DNA of 23,458 nucleotides from Magnetovibrio sp. (GTDB taxonomy: Bacteria; Pseudomonadota; Alphaproteobacteria; Rhodospirillales; Magnetovibrionaceae), in NCBI GenBank assembly GCA_016763895.1, contig JAESSV010000018.1:1-23458 (forward strand). Direction: 5' to 3'. Below are positions 8,156-15,123 of the stretch, piece after piece. Both the position numbers and the translations under genes were made by a program. Numbering within the stretch: position 1 is the first letter of the stretch; every line of letters starts with the position of its first letter. Below the pieces are notes generated by a model. That model was not told the origin of the DNA, made no database searches, and saw only the letters and a list, made by a program, of their open reading frames with translations.

Positions 8156-8173
8156 TTGCAAGGCCCGTGCCAA
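8156..8173 (-). promoter_or_regulatory. Sigma-54 (RpoN) promoter of fliK-flgD-flgE
   Basis: On the minus strand TTGGCACGGGCCTTGCAA matches the sigma-54 consensus TGGCAC-N5-TTGCA perfectly, with GG and GC separated by exactly 10 bp. The predicted start is near 8146, about 32 nt before the fliK ATG. Sigma-54 control of hook genes is known in Caulobacter and relatives. Confidence 0.93.
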
Positions 8174-8187
8174 CATATTATAAATGC

Positions 8188-8438
8188 TTAATGCATTGTT
8201 TTTGTTGAATTTTTTATGCATTGGCGTGGCGGGGGGAGACCGTCGGTGTGCGTAAACCAGAAAATATTACCCATTGCACCCAGCATAATTTGCCCAAACA
8301 CCAGTCTTGATGGAGTTGCAAGGACCATGATCCCAGTAAGGGGTATATATATAATGAGCCGGGGTCGCGCACCAATACCCATGGGTTGAGTAAAAAGATA
8401 GGTGTTGCAATGTTGAAAACATCTGTTATATTGGTCAA
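8188..8438 (-). other. Gap between fliK and flagellin: possible hydrophobic ORF remnant
   Basis: The 412-bp gap between divergent fliK and flagellin holds no certain gene. On the minus strand one frame reads hydrophobic segments (LIIYIPLTGIMVLA, then LVFGQIMLGAMGNIFWF, 8188-8382), and a second frame from ATG 8438 begins MTNITDVFNIATPIFLLNPW. Together they look like a small membrane protein that has lost its frame, but there is no clear ribosome-binding site and no family match that I recognise. The same stretch contains TATATATATAAT at 8345-8356 (plus strand) and must also hold the flagellin promoter. It may be no more than AT-rich control DNA. Confidence 0.2.
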
Positions 8439-8526
8439 TGTAGTAAAAAGTCTATGGCAAAAGGCCTAAGACACAGGTTGGCAGAATAGGCTGGCTTAAA
8501 TAGTAATCTCAGAAAGGAGATTCGAC

Positions 8527-11265
8527 ATGGCTAACATTTCCCTTACTCCCGCAATGCGCACGAACTTGTTGTCCCTTCAGGGCACGTCAAAGCTCATGGA
8601 TACGACTCAAAACCGAATTTCAACGGGCTTGAAAGTTGGTTCCGCGCTTGATAATCCAACAGCGTTCTTCACCGCCAAAGGTTTGAGCAACTCTGCTTCG
8701 GATTTAGCGACTCTTAAAGATTCAATGGGTCAAGGTATCAGCACCATTCAGTCAGCTGACGGAGCTTTGGTTTCGATCCAACGCTTGGTTGACCAAATGA
8801 AAGGTATTACCGCTTCGGCAAAAGCCGCGTCGACGACCGATATACGTGCGGACCTTGCCACACAGTATGACGATCTCCGTGGGCAAATTGATGCTTTAGC
8901 AGCAGATGCCACTTACAACGGAAAAAACTTGGTGTTCGGTCGTGGTGTGATCACGGGCGGTACATTCAGTGATACAACAGCAACAGCAATTTCCGATCTT
9001 TCCGGTGTTTCAGCAAACGGTATTGTCCGCACGGGTACAAGTACGGACATTAGTTCATTTACGCTTTCAACCGTGAAAAAAGTGAATACTTTGGCGACGA
9101 CGGCGACCATCGCCGCAGACGCAAACACAAATGTCGGTAATGTTTATCTTGATGGTGTCAACCTTGGTTCTGTCACAAGAACATCAAGTGATGCGACCGC
9201 AACGGCTGCTTCAATCGCGGCTTTGTCGGCTGACCTTACCAGCAGTGGTGCAACTTTGACTGTTGCATCCGGCAAGGTTCTTGAAATCCGCGATGCGACA
9301 GCGGGTGCAGCTTTTGATTCAGCGCTTGCCTCAGGTTTGGTTAATGATGTATCGGGTGCTCAGGTCAAAAACTTGACCTCTTCTCTTGGTATCTATGGTG
9401 GTGAAGTTTATGCCCACGTGAGTGGATATACGAACAACCAAACGGACACCAACCTGGTCTTTACCGTAAGTGCAGACAAAGCAACGTTGACCGTTACAGA
9501 TGCGGTTGGCGGAACATCTGCTTCTATCGCGACAAGTTCCTTTTCATCGGGCGGTACAGACACCTTGACCGTCGGTGATTTGACCGTCAATTTTGTAACA
9601 TCAGTGGCTGATGAAAACGCGAATACTGCTCCTGCTGTTGTGAGCTCTCGTTCTGCAATCGCTCAGGTCAATACCGCAACGATTTCTGGCGATGCTGCTG
9701 TTGCACAAATCGATACCGTAACATTGACGGGTACAGTTACCACAGGTGATGTCTTCCGCTCCGTTCTGGGTGGTACGACATTTGAATATACGGCAACCGG
9801 TGGTGAGGCAAATATTACGGCTATCGCAGCTGGTTTGTCGACTGTGATCACTGCAAATGCTGCATACGGTTCTACGAATACAGGCGGCGTCATTACGATT
9901 ACTGCGGCCGTTGCGGGTACCGCATTTAGCAACGTTTCTACGGTCCCAACCGATACGGGTGGAGCAAACACCGCAGTTGCTGCTACGACAACCGTAAATG
10001 AAACAAAAGGTTATGACAGTGGTGATGCCTTCTCGCTTGTTGTTAATGGGAATACGTATACCCAAACACTTGGGGCTGCTCAGACAAGTGCTACGGGGGT
10101 CGTTACGGCAACGTTCGCAGCCTTTAAAACAGCTGTAGAATCGGTTGAAGGTGTAACCTTAACCAACACAGGTGCGTCGATTACTGTGACGGCGAATACG
10201 GCCGGACAAAGCTTTACATTTGGCGCATCGCAAACGGCTGGTGTCCAAACGGGCGAGTCCATGACGGCTGCAACGTCACAGGCAAATGTTACGTCACAAA
10301 ACACCATTACGATTTCTGGTCAGCATGACGATGGTGACGTTGTTACCGCAACAGTTAACGGCACAACCGTTAGCTATACAGTACTTGCAAGTGATGTGAG
10401 TGCGACGGCAACAACGACTGAAGATAATGTTGCTGCTGGTTTGATCGCTGCGATCAATGCGAATACAACATTGGTGAATGGAACGGCTGGTTTGCTTGCG
10501 ACGGCTACAGTTGGCACTGGTGCAAGTGCTAATGTCATCACGATTTCCGAAAATGGATCTGGTACGACTTTGACGGCGACAACAACCGCCACCGATGCCG
10601 CGATTTCCCTTGGTAATGAATCAAAGTTAACCTCGACCCAAGACTTGAAAAGCATGACCACAGGTACAGCCGATGGTGATCTTCGTGTGAATGTAACGTC
10701 AGGTGGTGTTACTCAAGCCGTGGATATCAGTACCTCAAACACAACTGCGGTCACGATTTCTAACGCGGCCTTTGGCAGCACCTTTTCCATTACTGCTGAT
10801 GACGCAGCTATGGTTGCTGGTGAAACAACTACGATCTCGGTCAGCAACGCTACGGGTGTTGGTGCGAATGACATGAAAGTCAACTTCAACGCTGACTCGA
10901 CTGCTTTCGTGAACACCCAGGCTGTTTCAGCTACGACTTCTGGTCTTGGTATTATGGCCTCAGCAAATGGATTTGCGTCGGATTCAGACATTGATTCAGC
11001 GATTGCAAACTTGACCTCTGCGACGACATCTTTGCGGACAAGTTCTCAGTCTTTGGCCACCAACTTGGGCATTATTCAGACTCGTGAAAACTTCACAGCT
11101 GGATTCATGAACGTGCTTCAAGCTGGTGCTGATAAACTGACCTTGGCTGATAGTAATGAAGAAGCCGCCAATATGTTGGCCCTTCAAACCCGTCAACAGT
11201 TGGGTATCCAATCACTCTCAATGGCCTCTCAGGCTGCTCAGAGTATCCTTGGTCTCTTCCGTTAA
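8527..11265 (+). CDS. Flagellin, giant form (912 residues)
   Basis: This is the filament subunit. The N-terminal D0/D1 helices are canonical: residues 1-140 contain MRTNLLSLQGTSKLMDTTQN, then RISTGLKVGSALDNPTAFFTA and AADATYNGKNLVFG. The C-terminal 110 residues (LRTSSQSLATNLGIIQTREN through AANMLALQTRQQLGIQSL to ILGLFR) are the partner helices. Typical flagellins have 270-500 residues. The extra 500 or so residues lie in the exposed middle region and include four beta-rich repeat modules (see the separate entry). A strong AAAGGAG lies 7 nt before the ATG. The upstream region has no canonical sigma-54 site. flbT and flaF follow. The gene name (fla, flaA or fljK) cannot be assigned from sequence alone. 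Confidence 0.96.
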   Translation: MANISLTPAMRTNLLSLQGTSKLMDTTQNRISTGLKVGSALDNPTAFFTAKGLSNSASDLATLKDSMGQGISTIQSADGALVSIQRLVDQMKGITASAKAASTTDIRADLATQYDDLRGQIDALAADATYNGKNLVFGRGVITGGTFSDTTATAISDLSGVSANGIVRTGTSTDISSFTLSTVKKVNTLATTATIAADANTNVGNVYLDGVNLGSVTRTSSDATATAASIAALSADLTSSGATLTVASGKVLEIRDATAGAAFDSALASGLVNDVSGAQVKNLTSSLGIYGGEVYAHVSGYTNNQTDTNLVFTVSADKATLTVTDAVGGTSASIATSSFSSGGTDTLTVGDLTVNFVTSVADENANTAPAVVSSRSAIAQVNTATISGDAAVAQIDTVTLTGTVTTGDVFRSVLGGTTFEYTATGGEANITAIAAGLSTVITANAAYGSTNTGGVITITAAVAGTAFSNVSTVPTDTGGANTAVAATTTVNETKGYDSGDAFSLVVNGNTYTQTLGAAQTSATGVVTATFAAFKTAVESVEGVTLTNTGASITVTANTAGQSFTFGASQTAGVQTGESMTAATSQANVTSQNTITISGQHDDGDVVTATVNGTTVSYTVLASDVSATATTTEDNVAAGLIAAINANTTLVNGTAGLLATATVGTGASANVITISENGSGTTLTATTTATDAAISLGNESKLTSTQDLKSMTTGTADGDLRVNVTSGGVTQAVDISTSNTTAVTISNAAFGSTFSITADDAAMVAGETTTISVSNATGVGANDMKVNFNADSTAFVNTQAVSATTSGLGIMASANGFASDSDIDSAIANLTSATTSLRTSSQSLATNLGIIQTRENFTAGFMNVLQAGADKLTLADSNEEAANMLALQTRQQLGIQSLSMASQAAQSILGLFR
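9130..10590 (+). repeat. Four beta-rich modules in the flagellin surface region
   Basis: Module 1 (about 9130-9315) has VGNVYLDGVNLGS and ends ATAGAAF. Module 2 (about 9706-9945, subtype A) has DTVTLTGTVTTGDVF and ends AAVAGTAF. Module 3 (about 9997-10226, subtype C) has GYDSGDAFSLVVNGNTYT and ends NTAGQSFTFGA. Module 4 (about 10291-10590) has NTITISGQHDDGDVV and VAAGLIAAINAN. Each pairs a G-D-x-F/V strand and an N-G-x-x-Y strand with an A-x-G-L-x-A-x-I-x-A-N helix and a final I-T-I-T strand. Confidence 0.8.
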
Positions 11266-11287
11266 AAGAGCTCACGATAATGGCAGC

Positions 11288-11308
11288 AGGGGGGCCGGTG
11301 GCTCCCCT
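11288..11308 (+). other. GC-rich hairpin after the flagellin gene
   Basis: AGGGGGGCC-GGT-GGCTCCCCT forms a 9-bp stem (one G-T pair) with a 3-nt loop, 23 nt after the flagellin stop. No T-run follows, so it is more likely an mRNA-stabilising or attenuating structure than a full terminator. It would leave more flagellin mRNA than downstream flbT-flaF mRNA. Confidence 0.6.
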
Positions 11309-11316
11309 GAAGTTCA

Positions 11317-11347
11317 TTAAGCCCTAACTCACTTAAGCCCGAACTCA
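11317..11347 (+). repeat. Two tandem 15-bp repeats before flbT
   Basis: TTAAGCCCTAACTCA (11317-11331) and TTAAGCCCGAACTCA (11333-11347) differ at one base and are separated by one base. They lie in the leader between the flagellin hairpin and the flbT ribosome-binding site. Their function is unknown. Confidence 0.85.
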
Positions 11348-11369
11348 AAGGAGCAGGGTTCTAACCCTG
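11347..11369 (+). promoter_or_regulatory. flbT ribosome-binding site followed by a hairpin
   Basis: A strong AAAGGAG (11347-11353) is 26 nt from the flbT ATG, too far to work as linear sequence. A perfect hairpin, CAGGGTT-CT-AACCCTG (11354-11369), sits between them; folding it leaves 10 nt to the ATG. Translation of flbT may therefore depend on this fold. A weaker GAAGAAAG (11369-11376) is an alternative site. Confidence 0.55.
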
Positions 11370-11379
11370 AAGAAAGACA

Positions 11380-11829
11380 ATGGCCTTAACCGTAAGCCTT
11401 CATCAAGACGAACGTATTATTGTTAACGGTGCTGTGATTGCTTTGGGCAAGCACAACGGACAAATCGTTTTTTTGAACCACGCTCGTATTCTTCACCAAC
11501 AACATGTTCTTTCCGAAGATCAAATTCTTGCTGAGATGCAAAGACAAGGAAAGCCTTGTACGGACAGTTGGTTTTATTTTCTTATTCAATTAATCTATAT
11601 TGACCCTTCGGCAGCTGATGATTATATCGCAAAATTGACCGAAATGTCTGCGCTTCTGAGTGAAGAATTTCCAGAAAAAAACAAAGATGTTAATGAAATA
11701 TTTGCGCTTACAATCGATGGTAAACTATATCAAGCCTTAAAAGCTTGTCGGGTCGCCTTTCCAGATTGTTTGATGGTTGCAAAAAACAACGAAAGGGCAG
11801 ACACTAACCATTCTAATCAAGGAGAATAA
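11380..11829 (+). CDS. flbT: FlbT, post-transcriptional regulator of flagellin
   Basis: The 149-residue protein has the FlbT pattern: LHQDERIIVNGAVI near the start, FLNHARILHQQHVLSE, then FYFLIQLIYIDP and a C-terminal VNEIFALTIDGKLYQALKAC. In Caulobacter, FlbT binds the flagellin mRNA leader and promotes its decay when assembly is incomplete, coupling filament synthesis to hook completion. The length is normal, with a hydrophilic C-terminal tail of about 15 residues. It follows the flagellin gene by 114 bp and is separated from flaF by a single base, so the two are co-translated. Confidence 0.93.
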   Translation: MALTVSLHQDERIIVNGAVIALGKHNGQIVFLNHARILHQQHVLSEDQILAEMQRQGKPCTDSWFYFLIQLIYIDPSAADDYIAKLTEMSALLSEEFPEKNKDVNEIFALTIDGKLYQALKACRVAFPDCLMVAKNNERADTNHSNQGE

Positions 11830-11830
11830 A

Positions 11831-12259
11831 GTGAGCTATTCGTCAAACAAGTATGAAAAAACCCCAGCGATGGATGCTGATCCTCGCGAAATTGAAGCTT
11901 GGGCGTTGATGAAGTCAGCTCGACAACTTGATAATGCATGCCGTAATCTGGACAACCCAAATGCCCTTCGAGATAGCCTGCGTCAGAATCAGGTGCTTTG
12001 GACTATTTTTCAGGCTTCCGTCACCGCAGAAGATTGTGCATTGCCTGAGGACCTTCGCGAAAATGTTTTAAGACTTTCGGTATTTGTGGATGGCAGAACA
12101 TTTACGTGCCTTGGCAATTTGGATCCCGATAGTGTTCAGGCCCTCATTGATATCAATCGAAATGTGGCCCTTGGATTGCAAACCAACCCAAATGCAGACC
12201 AAGAAGAAAAAGCTGTTCAACCTCAGAGGACGGGCACACTACACGTTACTGACGCTTAG
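11831..12259 (+). CDS. flaF: FlaF, flagellin biosynthesis regulator/chaperone
   Basis: The GTG at 11831 gives 142 residues starting MSYSSNKYEKT. A longer reading from upstream would overlap flbT and lacks a site; GGAG at 11821-11824, within the flbT stop region, supports the GTG. Family features include DPREIEAWALMKSARQLD near the start, LRDSLRQNQVLWTIFQA, LPEDLRENVLRLSVFVDGRT, and a final LIDINRNVALGL. FlaF is needed for flagellin translation or secretion in alphaproteobacteria, opposes FlbT, and in Caulobacter binds flagellin. The last 25 residues (Gln/Glu/Pro-rich) exceed the family core. The stop lies 39 bp before the next gene. Confidence 0.92.
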   Translation: MSYSSNKYEKTPAMDADPREIEAWALMKSARQLDNACRNLDNPNALRDSLRQNQVLWTIFQASVTAEDCALPEDLRENVLRLSVFVDGRTFTCLGNLDPDSVQALIDINRNVALGLQTNPNADQEEKAVQPQRTGTLHVTDA

Positions 12260-12298
12260 ATAATGTGGTTTACTCATCCTTAATTGGAGGAATACGTT

Positions 12299-12961
12299 AT
12301 GGCAGATATCATAAATGGTTTGGATAAGACTTTTGGCGGCGCAAAAGTATGGTCGCGCGAAGGCCGAGATGTAAACGGCGAAGACAGCTTTAGAACCGCA
12401 CGTCTTATCGGCACGGTTCGTCTCGAACACAGCCGCCTGAACGGTTTTTCTGCAATTTCAAAAGGCGAAAAAGAAGACAATTTTACCTATAAAGTTGCTT
12501 CTCGTGGCCCGTTGCGTCTGGGCAAAAAAATCGATTCGTACACACGGGTTGAATTTTTCAATGGCACAAAGCACATCATCGCGAGCAACGACCCAAAATC
12601 GGGGCGTCTATATGATAAATACTTTGAAATGATATCTGCCGAGGGCACGCAGACGGATCGTGGAACGTATTTTATCAAATTTTCGCGTGTGGATCCCAAT
12701 GATACAAGCAAGGATCTTCCCTATACGTTCCAGTTGCAAATGGGCTCAGACTTTAAACATGATTACGAAACGATTGAATACAAAGCCAAGGACTTAAAGC
12801 CAGGTGAAATCCCCGCATCAGCGGACCTGACCGCAGGAGGGTTACCGTCATCTTCGACCCTGATGGAGCAGGGTTTAAGCAGAATGATTGATGATGCTAT
12901 GGCGAATTTTGGCAAGATGTTAAGCGGAGCAGCAAGTTTGTTGTTTGGAAGCCGTTTTTAG
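12299..12961 (+). CDS. Unrecognised protein, possible PPC-like beta-sandwich
   Basis: I do not recognise this 220-residue protein. The ATG at 12299 is chosen because GGAGGAA (12286-12292) is an ideal site; an in-frame TTG at 12284 overlaps that site and is unlikely. Residues about 30-155 look like a beta-sandwich, with RTARLIGTVRLEHSRLN, DNFTYKVASRGPLRLG, YTRVEFFNGTKHIIASND, RGTYFIKFSRVD and YTFQLQMG. The order of strands and the G-T-Y-x-I-x-F strand recall bacterial PPC domains, which are secreted carbohydrate- or protein-binding modules. The last 35 residues form an amphipathic helix. There is no signal peptide, so if exported it may use the flagellar apparatus. It lies between flaF and the sulfotransferase and is probably co-transcribed with them. 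The PPC idea is weak inference. Confidence 0.75.
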   Translation: MADIINGLDKTFGGAKVWSREGRDVNGEDSFRTARLIGTVRLEHSRLNGFSAISKGEKEDNFTYKVASRGPLRLGKKIDSYTRVEFFNGTKHIIASNDPKSGRLYDKYFEMISAEGTQTDRGTYFIKFSRVDPNDTSKDLPYTFQLQMGSDFKHDYETIEYKAKDLKPGEIPASADLTAGGLPSSSTLMEQGLSRMIDDAMANFGKMLSGAASLLFGSRF

Positions 12962-12989
12962 GTGTTTCTATTTAACATTAGAGAAATAG

Positions 12990-15119
12990 ATGAATAGAGC
13001 AGAAAAGCGTCGGCAAAAAAAAATTGCCCAAAAAGCCGCTGTAAAAAATCCAGAAATCTTAAATCAAAAGCTTATGCAGGACGCTGTGGTGCATCACGGT
13101 GCCGGGCGCTTGGTTGATGCCGAAGTCCTCTATCAAAAGGTTTTGAAAAATAACCCCAAGCATGCCGCCGCTTTGAATATGGTTGGCGTTATTGCGTATC
13201 AGGGCGGGCATTTTGAAGATGCTATTTTACAAATTCAAAACTCGATTGACCAACAACCCAATTTTGCCGATGCGTATGGAAATCTTGGGCTTGTCCTCGC
13301 GGCTGTAAACAGGGATCAGGAAGCCATCGAGCGGTTCCAAAAAGCTATTTCCCTGAAGCCAGACTATACCGCCGCGCATTTTAATTTGGGGAATGTCTTT
13401 TTAGGCATGAAGAACCTTGAACAAGCTGAGAAATCTTTCCAAAATGTTGTCTCGCTTGTTCCGTCACATATCGATGCGTATGCGAAGCTCGGTGATGTTT
13501 ACGTTCAGTCCAACCTGTTTGAAAAAGCCTTGGCGTGTTTCCAATGGGTCGTCCAACGACAACCCCAAAACGCCCTAATGCATTATAATATTGCGTTAGC
13601 ATCGCAACAGCTTGGACATTATGATGAGGCGATTTCCAGCTATCAATCTGCACTACGTTTCGATGCAGAAAATCCTCGTCTGTATTTTAATTTGGCTTGC
13701 CTTTTAAGCAACTTGGGGCAAACCAAAGCAGCCATCGACAATTACCAGTTGGCCATTTCAAAAAAATCTGATTTCGCAGAAGCCTACAACAACATGGGCT
13801 TGTGCCTTGAAAAATTGGGTATGTCGGATGCGGCAAAAGTCTGTTTTGAAAGCGTCATAGCCATTAATCCTGAAATATCGGAAGCCCACAATAATTTGGG
13901 TTTGATCGTATTCGATGCGGGTGATTTGAAGACCGCTCTTAAACATTATTTTATTGCCCTCAAACATGATCCCAAATTTATGAGAGCCTTTAATAATATT
14001 GCCAATGTGTACAAAGCGATGGGCGAAAGAGATCAAGCGTTTGAATATTATCGTAAAACCATAGAACTAGATCCCGACATCGCCGAGGCCCATAAAAATT
14101 TGGCGCTGATGAAAAAACATAAGGAATACGATCAAGACCTCGAGAATATGGAGAGCTTTTTTGGGCGCCCCGGTGTCAGCGAAGATCAAAAAATGCATTT
14201 GGCCTATGGATTAGGCAAAGCTTTTGATGAATTGCACCGGTATGACGAGGCCTTTGAATACCTGGCCTTTGGAAATAAAACATATAGAGCGAGTTACGAC
14301 TATAACAGCCAACAAGATTTGGATTATTTCAACCATATAAAAGAAGTGTTTAACGCTTCTTTGTTCGAAACGCGCAAAAATATGGGGTGTGAGGACGCAA
14401 CGCCAATCTTCATTTTGGGCATGCCGAGGTCTGGAACAACTTTGGTCGAGCAAATTTTATCCAGCCACCCAGATGTTTTTGGCGCAGGTGAATTGCGGAC
14501 CTTAAGCCAAATTATTGTGAAGCATCAAACGCAAGAAAATATCGCAAAGTATCCCGATGTCGTGAAGGATATTAAAGACACCAATTTCAATGAATTGGGC
14601 CGCCAATACGTTCAAGCCATTCGCGCGCACGACCCCGGGGTTCGTTTTATTATCAATAAGATGCCCGGAAACTTTTTGTATATTGGGCTGATAAAATTGA
14701 TTTTGCCCAAGGCCAAGATCATACATTGTAAACGCAGCCCCGAAGATACGTGCTTGTCTATTTTCAGGTACCATTTTTCAGGACTGCACGAATATGCCCA
14801 AGATTTAAAAGAACTTGGACAGTATTATAACCAATACCATGACCTAATGGATCATTGGCACCAGCACCTTCCTGGGTTCGTCTATGATATCCAATATGAA
14901 GATTTGATTGCAGACCAAGGGGGGCAAACCAAAGCCTTGCTAGATTTCTGTGGACTTGAATGGGATGATGCGTGCCTGGATTTCCATAAATCGAAAAGAG
15001 CCGTCAGCACGGCCAGTACAGAACAGGTGCGCCGCCCGATCTATAAAGATTCCGTTCAGGCGTGGAAGCATTACGAAAAACAATTGGCGCCGTTGATTGA
15101 AGTGTTGAAAGCGCGTTAA
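12990..15119 (+). CDS. TPR-repeat sulfotransferase
   Basis: The 709-residue protein has a basic N-terminus (MNRAEKRRQKKIAQK), then ten consecutive 34-residue TPR units (about residues 29-368), for example ADAYGNLGLVLAAVNRDQEA. A linker leads to a sulfotransferase domain (about 465-700). The PAPS 5'-phosphosulfate loop is FILGMPRSGTTLVEQIL (near residue 473); the 3'-phosphate site is KRSPEDTCLSIFRYHF (near 580), with both Arg and Ser present. The enzyme should transfer sulfate from PAPS to a protein or glycan, with the TPRs choosing the substrate. There is no signal peptide or membrane segment, so it is cytoplasmic. It lies 28 bp downstream of the unknown gene in the flagellin unit, with a poor ribosome-binding site, and converges with flgL (4-bp gap). 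Flagellin or its glycan as substrate is inference. Confidence 0.93.
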   Translation: MNRAEKRRQKKIAQKAAVKNPEILNQKLMQDAVVHHGAGRLVDAEVLYQKVLKNNPKHAAALNMVGVIAYQGGHFEDAILQIQNSIDQQPNFADAYGNLGLVLAAVNRDQEAIERFQKAISLKPDYTAAHFNLGNVFLGMKNLEQAEKSFQNVVSLVPSHIDAYAKLGDVYVQSNLFEKALACFQWVVQRQPQNALMHYNIALASQQLGHYDEAISSYQSALRFDAENPRLYFNLACLLSNLGQTKAAIDNYQLAISKKSDFAEAYNNMGLCLEKLGMSDAAKVCFESVIAINPEISEAHNNLGLIVFDAGDLKTALKHYFIALKHDPKFMRAFNNIANVYKAMGERDQAFEYYRKTIELDPDIAEAHKNLALMKKHKEYDQDLENMESFFGRPGVSEDQKMHLAYGLGKAFDELHRYDEAFEYLAFGNKTYRASYDYNSQQDLDYFNHIKEVFNASLFETRKNMGCEDATPIFILGMPRSGTTLVEQILSSHPDVFGAGELRTLSQIIVKHQTQENIAKYPDVVKDIKDTNFNELGRQYVQAIRAHDPGVRFIINKMPGNFLYIGLIKLILPKAKIIHCKRSPEDTCLSIFRYHFSGLHEYAQDLKELGQYYNQYHDLMDHWHQHLPGFVYDIQYEDLIADQGGQTKALLDFCGLEWDDACLDFHKSKRAVSTASTEQVRRPIYKDSVQAWKHYEKQLAPLIEVLKAR

Positions 15120-15123
15120 AACG

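Noticed and set aside
8478..8495. Possible sigma-54 promoter of the flagellin gene (TTGGCA ... TGGC)
   Set aside because: The GG and GC are 12 bp apart, not 10, and the -12 element does not match TTGC. This spacing is normally inactive.
11777..11830. Longer FlaF start within flbT
   Set aside because: It would add 18 residues out of family and lacks a ribosome-binding site. GTG 11831 has GGAG at the right distance.
12284..12298. Earlier TTG start for the 12299 gene
   Set aside because: The TTG overlaps the GGAGGAA ribosome-binding site that serves the ATG at 12299.
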